NCBI GenBank assembly: GCA_937923945.1 | Contig: CALDWC010000169.1 | Location: 1-23,752, forward strand | Direction: 5' to 3' | Source of the DNA: an uncultured Treponema sp. | Lineage (GTDB): Bacteria; Spirochaetota; Spirochaetia; Treponematales; Treponemataceae | DNA length: 23,752 nt | Notes under the pieces: model-generated | The model's database searches: none | Told to the model about the DNA's origin: nothing | What the model saw: only the letters and a program-made list of their open reading frames with translations | Position numbers and translations under genes: made by a program | Shown: positions 1 through 8,204 of the stretch, piece after piece | How positions within the stretch are numbered: the stretch's first letter is position 1 | Layout: every line of letters starts with the position of its first letter

Positions 1-74
1 TCTTTCATATTTTATTTATCGGAACTTTAGAACTTTTTAAAAGTTGATTTCCGTGGTGCTTTATTTTTTATCCC

Positions 75-103
75 TTGACTTTTTCATTGCTTTTTTGTAG
101 AAT
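75..103 (+). promoter_or_regulatory. sigma70-type promoter of rpsB-tsf
   Basis: A -35 element TTGACT (75-80) and a -10 element TAGAAT (98-103) are separated by exactly 17 bases. The predicted transcription start is near 110, which leaves a leader of about 120 nt before rpsB. Near-consensus hexamers and optimal spacing suit a ribosomal protein operon. Seen in sequence; activity is inferred. Confidence 0.8.
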
Positions 104-109
104 GCTCCC

Positions 110-229
110 ATCAGTGTAAACTGAAATTTCCCGCGTAGGCGGTGTAATAGTGAAGGATTTGAGAAATGTACCGGCGTAACGTGCTGAGGCACCTGAGCTG
201 TGTGCATACGCTCAAGCTATGGAGGACAC
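110..229 (+). promoter_or_regulatory. rpsB 5' leader, possible autoregulatory RNA
   Basis: About 120 transcribed nucleotides precede rpsB, far more than translation needs. Small stems are visible: CCGC (131-134) with GCGG (139-142), and TGAGC (194-198) with GCTCA (210-214) just before the GGAGG at 221-225. Ribosomal protein S2 represses its own operon through the leader in gammaproteobacteria, so a comparable role is possible, but I do not recognise a named RNA family here. Function is inference. Confidence 0.35.
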
Positions 230-1105
230 ATGGCAGTAGTAACCATGAAAAATTTACTTGAATCGGGCGTCCATTTTGGACATCAAGTAAACAGAAAAAA
301 TCCGAAGATGGATAAATACATCTTTGCGGAACGAAACGGTATCAATATTATTGATTTACAAAAAACGATTGTTGCAATCAGAGCGGCGTACGATGCGGTA
401 CGCGAAGTCGTTTCAAGCGGTAAATCGGTTTTATTTGTCGGCACAAAAAAGCAAGCTCAGGAAACCATCCAAAAAGAAGCCGAGCGCTGCGGAATGTTTT
501 ACGTCAACAACCGCTGGTTAGGCGGTATGCTTACGAACTTTTCTACGATTAAAAAAAGCATTGCAAAATTAAAGAGAATCGAAAAGATGGAAGTCGACGG
601 TTCTTTCGATAACTTAACCAAAAAAGAAGTCGCCGTGCTTTTGCATGAAAAACAAAAGCTCGAAAAAAACATCGGTGGGATGAAAGACATGAAAGAACTT
701 CCCGGGATTATGTTTGTTATTGACACATGCAAAGAAGAAATTGCAATTCATGAGGCTGACCGTTTAGGAATCCCGATTGTTGCCGTTGTCGATACTAACG
801 GCGACCCGTCGCGCATTACTTATCCGATTCCGGGAAACGACGATGCAATCCGCTCTATTTCGCTTTTTACGCAGGTGATTGCCAATGCCGTTTTGGAATC
901 AGACCATGACACCGGTTTGAAAATCATCGAAGACTTGCAGGATGAAGATGAAAGCACAGCCGAAGAAGGCGTCGATCCGTATCAGGATAGAGACGAAGAA
1001 ATTACCGATTACAGCAATTATGTTCCGTCCGATGATAAAAAAACGGATACCGATGATGAAATCGAACATCCGCTCGTTGATGAAGATGCATTATACGAAG
1101 ACTAA
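230..1105 (+). CDS. rpsB: 30S ribosomal protein S2
   Basis: Structural protein of the small ribosomal subunit, needed for S1 docking near the mRNA exit channel. The product is 291 aa when started at the ATG at 230, which has GGAGG four bases upstream. An in-frame GTG at 200 would add ten residues that do not look like S2, so I reject it. The N-terminus with ESGVHFGHQ (residues 11-19), the stretch RWLGGMLTNF and the GIPIVAVVDTN region are classic S2 signatures. Residues about 235-291 form a highly acidic tail (25 Asp/Glu against 3 Lys/Arg) beyond the normal S2 fold. It is first in an operon with tsf, 24 bases downstream. Identification is certain; the role of the tail is unknown. Confidence 0.97.
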   Translation: MAVVTMKNLLESGVHFGHQVNRKNPKMDKYIFAERNGINIIDLQKTIVAIRAAYDAVREVVSSGKSVLFVGTKKQAQETIQKEAERCGMFYVNNRWLGGMLTNFSTIKKSIAKLKRIEKMEVDGSFDNLTKKEVAVLLHEKQKLEKNIGGMKDMKELPGIMFVIDTCKEEIAIHEADRLGIPIVAVVDTNGDPSRITYPIPGNDDAIRSISLFTQVIANAVLESDHDTGLKIIEDLQDEDESTAEEGVDPYQDRDEEITDYSNYVPSDDKKTDTDDEIEHPLVDEDALYED

Positions 1106-1129
1106 ATTATTTTGAGGAGAATGAAAATT

Positions 1130-1966
1130 ATGGAAATTACCGCACAACAAGTAAAAGCCTTGCGCGATGCGACCGGTGCCGGAATGATGGATTGCAAAAA
1201 AGCTCTCGTTGAAACCAACGGCGATACAAAAGCCGCTGAAAAACTTTTAAAAGAAAAAGGGCTTGCTGCGGTTGAAAAACGAACCGATCGTGCAACCGGC
1301 GAAGGGGTTATTATTATAAAAGGCGACAGCAAAAAAATAGCATTTGCCGAGTTAGTATGTGAAACCGACTTTGTAGCAAAAAATGCGGATTTTATCGCGG
1401 CTGCGGAAACTGTTGCCGACAAAGTGTTTACCTCTGAAACAAACGAGATAACCGATGAATTAAAACACGTCGTGTTGGATTTAGCAACCCGTGTTCGTGA
1501 AAATATGAGTGTCAATCGGGTCGCTTGCCTAAAAGCATCCGACAACTCCTGCATTGCACACTATGTTCACCACGACAAACGAACCGCCTCGGCGATTATC
1601 TTCAGTTCAGATAATCCGAGCATTTTTTCCGATGCGAATGTCGATAAATTTATGCATGACTGCTGCTTGCACATTGTTGCGTATACGCCGGCATATTTAC
1701 AGCGGGAAGACGTCCCTGCCGATTACATTGCCGAACAAAATGACGTATTTAAAAAGCAAGTTGAGTCTTTGGACAAGCCGGAAAAAGTCAAAGAAGGTAT
1801 TATCAAAGGTAAACTGAATAAGCATTTTACGGAAATTTGTTTTTTAGACCAACCCTTTATTGATAACGAAAAAGTTTCGGTTTCCGGTGAAATGGCTGCC
1901 GTAGCAAAAAAAGCCGGCGGTTCTTTGAAAATCGAAAAAATGTATTTCTGGAAAGTCGGTGATTAA
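1130..1966 (+). CDS. tsf: translation elongation factor Ts
   Basis: EF-Ts is the guanine nucleotide exchange factor that regenerates EF-Tu-GTP in the cytoplasm. The product is 278 aa with the N-terminal UBA-like domain (EITAQQVKALRDATGAGMMD, residues 2-21) and the exchange-core signature TDFVAKNADF (79-88). I start at 1130, nine to ten bases after GAGGA (1115-1119). The in-frame ATG at 1121 abuts the Shine-Dalgarno and is unlikely. It follows rpsB in the usual order. Unlike many bacteria, no pyrH or frr follows: the operon ends at a terminator and runs into a convergent gene. Confidence 0.97.
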   Translation: MEITAQQVKALRDATGAGMMDCKKALVETNGDTKAAEKLLKEKGLAAVEKRTDRATGEGVIIIKGDSKKIAFAELVCETDFVAKNADFIAAAETVADKVFTSETNEITDELKHVVLDLATRVRENMSVNRVACLKASDNSCIAHYVHHDKRTASAIIFSSDNPSIFSDANVDKFMHDCCLHIVAYTPAYLQREDVPADYIAEQNDVFKKQVESLDKPEKVKEGIIKGKLNKHFTEICFLDQPFIDNEKVSVSGEMAAVAKKAGGSLKIEKMYFWKVGD

Positions 1967-1986
1967 TTAGCTGCAAGCGTGAAAAT

Positions 1987-2024
1987 AAAAACGGTATACC
2001 GAAATATTTTGGTACACCGTTTTT
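1987..2024. terminator. bidirectional intrinsic terminator between tsf and the sigma54 regulator
   Basis: The arm AAAAACGGT (1987-1995) pairs with ACCGTTTTT (2016-2024), followed after one A/C mismatch by TACC/GGTA (1997-2000 with 2011-2014), around a 10-base loop. The A-rich 5' side and T-rich 3' side give a U-tract in both directions, fitting its position between two convergent genes. Confidence 0.85.
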
Positions 2025-2042
2025 ATCGCAGGCTGCCGTAAT

Positions 2043-3410
2043 TCACTTCTCCGATTTTATGCCGGATTCTATTTTGTATTCTTCAATTTTCCGGTGAAGG
2101 GTCTTTCGTCCGATACCGAGAACATCCGCCGTTTTTGTTTTATTTCCTCCCTGCCACGCAAGCGTTTGCGTAATCAATTCTTTTTCAACATCGGCTAACT
2201 TTACGCCGAGCGGAAAACAGAAGTGTTTTTCATCATCAACGCGGGTAACGGCTGGCGGCAAATCGCTGAATTGAATCGTATTTCCTGAACTCATCACTAC
2301 GGCGCTTTCAATACAGTTTTTTAACTCGCGGATATTTCCCGGCCAATCGTAGTTGTACAACGCACTGCGGGCTTTTCGGTCGAGTTCCAGCGGCGGTTTT
2401 CCGTTTTCTTCCGAAAATTCTTTAATAAAACTGTACACCAAAAGCGGAATATCTTCTTTGCGGTTTTTGAGCGGCGGCACGTCGATATGTACCACATTGA
2501 GTCGGTAAAAAAGATCTTCACGGAAATTACCTTTTTCAACTTCCGCCTTGAGGTCGCGGTTTGTTGCCGCAATGATGCGTACATCGACAGTGATAGTTTT
2601 TTCGCCGCCAACACGTTCAAACTTTTTTTCCTGTATAACGCGCAATAATTTAATCTGTACATTTTGATCAATTTCGCCGATTTCATCTAAAAAAATCGTA
2701 CCGCCATCGGCAAGTTCAAAGCGTCCGCGTTTAGTGCTGATTGCTCCGGTGAAAGCGCCTTTTTCATGCCCGAATAATTCGCTTTCCAAAAGCGTTTCAG
2801 AAAGAGCGGCACAGTGTACTTTGATAATCGGTTTATCGTAGCGGTCGGACATCGTATGAATTGCATCGGCAATAACTTCCTTACCGACGCCGCTTTCACC
2901 GGTGATTAACACGGAAGCTCGCGAGGGAGCAACTTTTTTGACAACCGCCATGAGGTCTTGCATGATGGGGCTTTTTACGACAATGTTTTTTGCCGCTCTG
3001 CTTTTGTTGAGTTCCTGTTCCAACTCACGGTGTCGCAGCACCAATTCGCGGTTTTTTAATGCTCGCTTTACGAGGAGCAGTAAATGGTCTAAATCGAGCG
3101 GCTTGGTTAAAAAATCATACGCGCCCGCTTGCATTGCAGCAACCGCCGTTTCAATCGTTCCATGTCCGGTGAGGACAATCACCGGAATACCGGGCATTTT
3201 CGAGATAACTTCATGGAGAATTTCCTCACCGCTGATTTCAGGCATACGGAGATCGGTAATGATTAAATCGGCATCATCCCGGCGAGCTTTCCGAAGTCCC
3301 TCCGCTCCATCAGCAGCGGTAATTACTTCGTAGCCCTCATCTTCAAGAGCAATTTGCAAGCCTTCACGGATATTTTTTTCATCATCAATTACTAAAATCT
3401 TGAATTTCAT
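2043..3410 (-). CDS. atoC: NtrC-family sigma54-dependent response regulator
   Basis: This 455-aa protein is a phosphorylation-controlled activator of sigma54 RNA polymerase. The receiver domain (about 1-118) has the acidic pair D9/D10, phospho-acceptor D53, T81 and K103. The AAA+ domain (about 145-375) has Walker A GESGVGKE (171-178), the sigma54-contacting loop GAFTGA (218-223), Walker B around FLDEIGE (240-246), a likely arginine finger in FYRLNV (301-306) and WPGNIRELKN (356-365). A Fis-type helix-turn-helix closes the protein (about 410-447). All catalytic residues look intact. It resembles the treponemal AtoC regulator, though the targets cannot be read here and the symbol is tentative. 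No histidine kinase or sigma54 gene is adjacent. There is no Shine-Dalgarno before the ATG. Confidence 0.93.
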   Translation of the reverse strand: MKFKILVIDDEKNIREGLQIALEDEGYEVITAADGAEGLRKARRDDADLIITDLRMPEISGEEILHEVISKMPGIPVIVLTGHGTIETAVAAMQAGAYDFLTKPLDLDHLLLLVKRALKNRELVLRHRELEQELNKSRAAKNIVVKSPIMQDLMAVVKKVAPSRASVLITGESGVGKEVIADAIHTMSDRYDKPIIKVHCAALSETLLESELFGHEKGAFTGAISTKRGRFELADGGTIFLDEIGEIDQNVQIKLLRVIQEKKFERVGGEKTITVDVRIIAATNRDLKAEVEKGNFREDLFYRLNVVHIDVPPLKNRKEDIPLLVYSFIKEFSEENGKPPLELDRKARSALYNYDWPGNIRELKNCIESAVVMSSGNTIQFSDLPPAVTRVDDEKHFCFPLGVKLADVEKELITQTLAWQGGNKTKTADVLGIGRKTLHRKIEEYKIESGIKSEK

Positions 3411-3419
3411 GCGTCGGTT

Positions 3420-3448
3420 ATTTTATCACAGTTTCCGCTTTTTTTTAA
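3420..3448 (-). promoter_or_regulatory. candidate promoter of the sigma54 regulator gene, near-leaderless
   Basis: On the minus strand TAAAAT (3425 down to 3420) is preceded by TGA, forming an extended -10, with a weak TTAAAA 17 bases further upstream. Only nine bases separate the -10 from the ATG, predicting a 5' end within about three bases of the start codon. No Shine-Dalgarno is present. The weak -35 keeps confidence low. Confidence 0.4.
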
Positions 3449-3507
3449 GTACTTTACCCCTCACAAGTTTAGGAGACACACCGCGTTCTTTTAAAAGTAT
3501 AATCGTT

Positions 3508-4167
3508 TTATTTCAGCACCAAATGTCCTAAATCCAGCAGTTGACTATATAACGGCGAAAAGTGCTCGTCCAATCCAACGGTTACCGCAAAAAAAGCGAC
3601 ATATTCGTAGTCGGCAGCAGTCTTGCTCGTTTTATAAATGTCATCATCCTCTGCCGTGTTTGAAAGTTTTTTAAAAGCAGCACCGTTATACCGAAACACA
3701 TCGGAATCTTTGCTGCTATCAAGATACAAACCGGCTTTTTCCGCATTCGGATCGGGCGGTACACTGTAATCATACAGGCGAACTTTAACGACACGATCGG
3801 CTGCTGTGTGCAAGATAAGCGGTTCATTGCTGCCTCGCACCGCTTTGTACTTTTTTGTTTCCAAAAGATAACGGGCGGCGGCGTACGGACTAGAATTGTT
3901 GTATGAGTTAATTGCAGCCACATCGGTTTGCAAGTCGGTTGTTGTTGCATAAATTTTATAGAAAATTTGAAAGCCCTTACAATATGTGGAGGCATTTGCG
4001 GTATCACTGGTTCTGAATTCGATATACTGCTCTGCTTCCTGCTCGGAATCTACGTGACGGGTATAATGGGGCGGCTCCAAATAAACGAGGGTATCTAATC
4101 CGCAAGAATCGAGGAGAAAAAAAAACGAGCAAAAAAACAAAAAGCCCCTGTTTTTTACTCGTTTCAT
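3508..4167 (-). CDS. putative lipoprotein, function unknown
   Basis: The 219-aa product begins with a basic n-region and a very hydrophobic phenylalanine-rich stretch ending in LLDSC, so C22 is the likely lipidated cysteine of a spirochaetal lipobox. The rest (23-219) is soluble-looking with beta-prone segments such as GFQIFYKIY (65-73) and VVKVRLYDY (126-134). I do not recognise the family. It lies 87 bases downstream of the TPR gene on the same strand and may be co-transcribed with it. A GAGG lies 11 bases before the ATG, rather far for a ribosome binding site, so the start is less certain than for its neighbours. Confidence 0.7.
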   Translation of the reverse strand: MKRVKNRGFLFFCSFFFLLDSCGLDTLVYLEPPHYTRHVDSEQEAEQYIEFRTSDTANASTYCKGFQIFYKIYATTTDLQTDVAAINSYNNSSPYAAARYLLETKKYKAVRGSNEPLILHTAADRVVKVRLYDYSVPPDPNAEKAGLYLDSSKDSDVFRYNGAAFKKLSNTAEDDDIYKTSKTAADYEYVAFFAVTVGLDEHFSPLYSQLLDLGHLVLK

Positions 4168-4254
4168 GAATTATACCGCCTCAAAAAGTCCGCACTGCCG
4201 TTTACAGACGTGAAAATGAAAACAACACCGGATAAGTTGATTTAACAACGTCAT

Positions 4255-4947
4255 CTATTTACCGAGACCAAGTTCAATCACCCTAGTTTTACTCAACGAA
4301 GCCCATTCGCTGTTCGGATAATCGGCAACAACCTTGGTGTAGGCATCAACAGCGGCGGAGGCGTCGATATTCTCCTGTACGCGGGCGGCATTAAAAAGAG
4401 CCCGAGCCTTAAACGGAAAACTTACACAATTCGCCGCTTTACGGTAAAAATCAATCGCTTTTTCGTTTTGTCCCAGTTCGTCGGCACAAGCTGCTGCATT
4501 ATAGAACACAACGCCCGAAGTATATAGTTCTTTCGGCAAATTCAGTTTTTCATAAAATGACAGAGCTTTTTCAAAGTCGCCGTTTTTGAAATAAATATCC
4601 GCAATGTACTGAACCGCCATAAAACCGGCGTAATTATTCTGAACAGAATACGGAGTTAATTTTCCAATCAACACAGCTTCTTCATCGGCAAGCAGCTTTT
4701 TTTCTTCATCAGTCATTGAATCAGCCGAGTTTTTTATTTTTTCGGATTTAAATTTTTCAAATGCGATAATCTCCGTTTCGATTTTAGTAATTGCAGCTTT
4801 TTTTTGCCGCTCAATCACCATAAAAATTGCAATCACTGCAATAACGACAACAAACAAAGTACTCAAAGCAACGAGTACTTTTTTACGATGCTGTGCAAAA
4901 AAACTGTCAACTCTATCGGAAAATGTCACTTTTTCATCTTGATTCAT
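4255..4947 (-). CDS. membrane-anchored TPR protein
   Basis: The 230-aa protein has a short polar N-terminus, one transmembrane helix (about 24-45), a charged helical segment (about 50-95) and at least two or three tetratricopeptide-like repeats (about 108-138, 145-175, 180-215), including NGDFEKALSFYEKL and NEKAIDFYRKA. The topology, a cytoplasmic N-terminus with an extracytoplasmic TPR domain, resembles YfgM-type ancillary proteins, which act with the Sec translocon and periplasmic chaperones. That match is by architecture only. The start is supported by GGAG seven bases upstream. It lies 93 bases after cmk-rpsA on the same strand. Confidence 0.8.
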   Translation of the reverse strand: MNQDEKVTFSDRVDSFFAQHRKKVLVALSTLFVVVIAVIAIFMVIERQKKAAITKIETEIIAFEKFKSEKIKNSADSMTDEEKKLLADEEAVLIGKLTPYSVQNNYAGFMAVQYIADIYFKNGDFEKALSFYEKLNLPKELYTSGVVFYNAAACADELGQNEKAIDFYRKAANCVSFPFKARALFNAARVQENIDASAAVDAYTKVVADYPNSEWASLSKTRVIELGLGK

Positions 4948-5003
4948 TTTAAAACTCCGTTATCCGTTTATTCTACAAAAAAGCGGAAAATAGCCTAAGA
5001 AGA

Positions 5004-5030
5004 CGCTCCCGCCGAAAAACGTAAGGAGCG
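5004..5030. terminator. weak intergenic hairpin after cmk-rpsA
   Basis: CGCTCC (5004-5009) pairs with GGAGCG (5025-5030) around a 15-base loop, directly after the cmk-rpsA stop on the minus strand. The following minus-strand sequence is pyrimidine-rich but lacks an immediate U-tract, so it may only attenuate read-through into the TPR gene. Confidence 0.3.
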
Positions 5031-5040
5031 CACGCAATAA

Positions 5041-7401
5041 TTATTTTTCTTTACTTTTCAGCATATCGCCGAGTGTAAATCCGGTGTCATCATCTTTTTC
5101 GTTCGACATATATTTGGAAACTTCAGCTTGCTGCAAACGTTTTTTATAATCTTTAATCGAAAATGCAACTCGTTTTTCTTTCGGATTAAAATCAATCACT
5201 ACGGCTTTTACTTTATCGCCAACTTTGTAATTTTTCAGCACTTCATCCGGATTATCCTCAGGGTTTTCCACGAGGTTTTGTTTGTGAATTAAGCCTTCAA
5301 TATCACCGGGTACTTTAACAAAAATACCGAAATCAGTAACGGAAGTGACCTCACCTTCAACAAACGAGCCTTGCGAATATGTTGAAGAAAATTCCGCCCA
5401 CGGATCATCGGCAAGTTGTTTAACACCGAGTTTTATGCGGCGTGTTTCCGGATTGCTTTCCAAAACAATGACATCTATCTCATCACCGACTTTCAGCTCA
5501 CTGCTCGGATGTTTAATCCGTTTTGTCCACGAAAGATCGTCGACATGTAAAAAGCCGTCAATTCCTTCCTGCAGCTGCACAAAACAACCCGCATTAGTGA
5601 GCTTGACTACTTTTCCCGTTAAACGGGAACCGACCGGATAGAGCTGATCGATGGTATCCCATGGATTCGGCTTAACTTGCTTCAAACCGAGTGAAACGCG
5701 ACCGGCTTGAATATCATAGCCCAAAATCATGCATTCAACTTCATCACCCGGTTTTACCATCTCTTCCGGTTTATTTACTTTTTTTAACCAACTGAATTCG
5801 CTGATATGCGCCAATCCTTCGATGCCTTCCGCAAGTTCGATAAAAGCTCCGAAATCGGATATTTTCGTTACTTTGCCCTTAACAATATCATTGACATGAA
5901 ATTTATCCTCGAAATAAATCCAAGGATCCGGAGTAAAGTGTTTCAATGAAAGATTAATCCGCTTTTCTTCGGGATCAAGGCGTACCACTTTCAGTTCAAT
6001 TTCCTGACCTTTTTTGACAAAATCGCGCGGGCGTGTAACATGTCCCCAACTCATATCGTTAATATGCAAAAGGCCGTCAAAACCGCCTAAATCAATAAAT
6101 GCGCCGAAACTGGTAAAACTTTTTACGGTTCCTTTAACGGTATCGCCGATTTTTACTTCGGAAAAAAACTTGTTTCGGTTTTCTTCCATAACTTGTTCCA
6201 AATATCTTCGTCGATTAACCACAATATTTTCTTTTTTAGTGCGGCGGTCAAATGAGAACTTTTCAACTAAAAACTTACCTTTTTGTCCGATATATTCTTC
6301 CGGATCATTGACCCTATGAATATCCGCTTGACTGGTGGGTAAAAATGCCGTTAATTTACCCGGAAGCGTCACTTCAAAACCGCCTTTTACAATACCCGTA
6401 ATGGTACCGTTTACCGGCTCATCCGTGTCGACTAAGCCACGGATTTTTTTGCGGAGTATTTCCCGATCCGCTTTTTCTTTCGAAACAACGAGCGGGTCAG
6501 TTTTTTCAATCAAAACTTCGACTTCATCGCCGACAGCCGGAACTTCCTCAAACTCTTCTTTGGGGATGCGTCCTTCCGCTTTCGCACCGACATCGATAAA
6601 TACATTATCGTCCGTAACAACAACAACACGTCCCTTAGCCAATCCGGCTTCAGGAGGATTGACATCATATAAAATCTGTAACTGTGTTTGGGTACTTTCG
6701 TCCGTGTTTTTTAAAGTACCGTTTTCCACTTCCACCTTGTCCATATTTAACCCTTTAGAATAAATTTCCGTTAGCATCTTATCACAAACTTGAGAAATTG
6801 TCAAGTGGGAACTGTCTAAATAAATAGAACCTTTTGAAACTTTTAAACTTCCCACCGGTTTGTTTTTATCAATTTCGTCCCGTTCAATAATATCCGCTTC
6901 AATTTCTTCGAGCGTTTTTTCGCTCGTTCCCTGCTCAAACCGCCGCAGCGCACGGACATGCGGAGACGCGGTTAAAAAAAACTTTGCATCGGCGTGCGGA
7001 AAAATAATCGATCCCGTATCCCGCCCTTCGCAGATAATGTTTTTTCCGACACTCGCGGTTCTAATTTTTTCGTTAACAATCGAGCGTAAATCAGGAATTG
7101 CCGAAACCGGTGCAACGATTTTTTCGACACCATCCGAGCGGAGTTTTGCACTCACCTCTTTACCGTTTACAAAAAACGCATCCGCTTCGTAGGTGAGGGT
7201 AAGTGCGCGGGCGTGTTCAATAATCGCGTTTTCATTTTCGCGGGCGGGAAAAAACTGCTCACCGAATGTTTGCAATAAACTGTAGGAAACTGCTCGATAA
7301 AAATTTCCGGTGTTTAAAAAGAAAAAATGTAATTTGTCAGCTAAAATTTTTGCAACGGTGCTTTTTCCGCACCCTGCCGGTCCGTCAATCGTAATAATCA
7401 T
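5041..7401 (-). CDS. cmk-rpsA: bifunctional cytidylate kinase / 30S ribosomal protein S1
   Basis: One 786-aa reading frame joins two proteins. Residues 1-219 are a complete CMP/dCMP kinase (CMP + ATP to CDP + ADP), with P-loop GPAGCGKST (7-15), TGNFYRAV (31-38) and the GRDTGS motif (126-131). Residues about 220-786 are ribosomal protein S1 with six OB-fold S1 repeats, roughly 256-305, 328-395, 420-487, 505-573, 592-660 and 679-750. Repeats 3-6 carry the canonical pattern GxVxxxxxFGxFV. The tail (760-786) is charged. The fusion is known in treponemes. A Met at 220 preceded by AAAGGG may allow S1 to be made alone. The ATG at 7401 has no Shine-Dalgarno and sits five bases after an extended -10. 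Confidence 0.95.
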   Translation of the reverse strand: MIITIDGPAGCGKSTVAKILADKLHFFFLNTGNFYRAVSYSLLQTFGEQFFPARENENAIIEHARALTLTYEADAFFVNGKEVSAKLRSDGVEKIVAPVSAIPDLRSIVNEKIRTASVGKNIICEGRDTGSIIFPHADAKFFLTASPHVRALRRFEQGTSEKTLEEIEADIIERDEIDKNKPVGSLKVSKGSIYLDSSHLTISQVCDKMLTEIYSKGLNMDKVEVENGTLKNTDESTQTQLQILYDVNPPEAGLAKGRVVVVTDDNVFIDVGAKAEGRIPKEEFEEVPAVGDEVEVLIEKTDPLVVSKEKADREILRKKIRGLVDTDEPVNGTITGIVKGGFEVTLPGKLTAFLPTSQADIHRVNDPEEYIGQKGKFLVEKFSFDRRTKKENIVVNRRRYLEQVMEENRNKFFSEVKIGDTVKGTVKSFTSFGAFIDLGGFDGLLHINDMSWGHVTRPRDFVKKGQEIELKVVRLDPEEKRINLSLKHFTPDPWIYFEDKFHVNDIVKGKVTKISDFGAFIELAEGIEGLAHISEFSWLKKVNKPEEMVKPGDEVECMILGYDIQAGRVSLGLKQVKPNPWDTIDQLYPVGSRLTGKVVKLTNAGCFVQLQEGIDGFLHVDDLSWTKRIKHPSSELKVGDEIDVIVLESNPETRRIKLGVKQLADDPWAEFSSTYSQGSFVEGEVTSVTDFGIFVKVPGDIEGLIHKQNLVENPEDNPDEVLKNYKVGDKVKAVVIDFNPKEKRVAFSIKDYKKRLQQAEVSKYMSNEKDDDTGFTLGDMLKSKEK

Positions 7402-7406
7402 AATCC

Positions 7407-7415
7407 ATTATAGCA
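7407..7415 (-). promoter_or_regulatory. extended -10 promoter of cmk-rpsA, predicted leaderless
   Basis: The minus strand reads TGCTATAAT (7415 down to 7407), a perfect extended -10, and the cmk ATG begins five bases later. No good -35 lies 17 bases upstream, as is usual for extended -10 promoters. The expected transcription start falls on or beside the A of the ATG. Confidence 0.65.
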
Positions 7416-7472
7416 CATCGGAGAAAATATAGCTAGCAGAACAGCAATATTTCGGATATGGAACCTCTCGTT

Positions 7473-8204
7473 TTACAGCGAATGCGCAAAAAACTTTTTT
7501 TCAATTTTTGATTGCCAAAGCAACGTAAACACCGCGTCCGTTTCCGAACACGTTTCCAGTCGGCAATCGGGAGTAAAAACGTTTTTTCCCGCTTCCAGAT
7601 GCGTTTGCGTTAAACGAGTTCCCGCCTTTAAACCGCGGCATGCATGGGGGTACCGAAACTTCAAATGTACTTTTTCCGACGAAATGCTCACAATTTCACC
7701 GACCACATTTTCACGACATGCAGGGTTAAAAACGGAAAAACCGGTATGCGCTTTTTCGGTATTCGTTTGCGCTTCGGTGTTCCCACTGCAAACTTTATCC
7801 GTACAAAGCTGCGTAGTAAGCCGAACCCGCTTTCGCTGAACCAGAGAAAAAAGAGTCGACAGGTTTTCCAAATCGTACACGGTCGATGTTTTGTCCGCAT
7901 GCAATATCAAATCAACGTGCAGAAATTCGGCTTTTTTTGCATCACTCGGCGAAAAATGTTCACCGGCGATAAGCACTTTTTTGAGAGCGGCATCTGCAGT
8001 TCCATTCAAATGCTGCACCACAATTTTCCAATGGCGCGGAAAATCAATCGAGTTGATGATCACAATATCGGGAACAAGTTCTGTAATATTATCGAGCGCT
8101 TTGAGCGGCAACCGGTAAACGACCGCCGCAACATCATGAGCGCTGCAAAATGTTTTTATCGCCGTATCGATAATGCCGTTTTGCGAAACGAGCAGACAAA
8201 GCAT
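7473..8204 (-). CDS. uncharacterised protein, receiver-like N-terminus and possible degenerate PilZ domain
   Basis: This 243-aa cytoplasmic protein has no signal peptide. Residues about 1-120 have the alternating pattern of a CheY-like fold (VPDIVIINS 44-52, KKVLIAG 75-81, VDLILHADK 97-105), but the phospho-acceptor site is not convincing. After RKRVRL (124-129), the C-terminal part (about 165-235) looks like a small beta-barrel. The RxxxR-like start and GEIVSISSEKVHLKF (169-183) recall PilZ c-di-GMP-binding domains, without the full consensus. Both assignments are tentative. Its ATG overlaps the stop of the upstream exported-protein gene by one base (TAATG), with GGAG just ahead, implying translational coupling. 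Confidence 0.6.
   Translation of the reverse strand: MLCLLVSQNGIIDTAIKTFCSAHDVAAVVYRLPLKALDNITELVPDIVIINSIDFPRHWKIVVQHLNGTADAALKKVLIAGEHFSPSDAKKAEFLHVDLILHADKTSTVYDLENLSTLFSLVQRKRVRLTTQLCTDKVCSGNTEAQTNTEKAHTGFSVFNPACRENVVGEIVSISSEKVHLKFRYPHACRGLKAGTRLTQTHLEAGKNVFTPDCRLETCSETDAVFTLLWQSKIEKKFFAHSL

Noticed and set aside
200..229. GTG at 200 as the rpsB start
   Set aside because: The added residues are unlike S2 and overlap the leader stem and the GGAGG that serves the ATG at 230.
4170..4175. A perfect TATAAT on the minus strand two bases before the ATG of the 3508-4167 lipoprotein gene
   Set aside because: It would place the transcription start inside codon 2, has no -35 and no extended TG, so I do not count it as a leaderless case.
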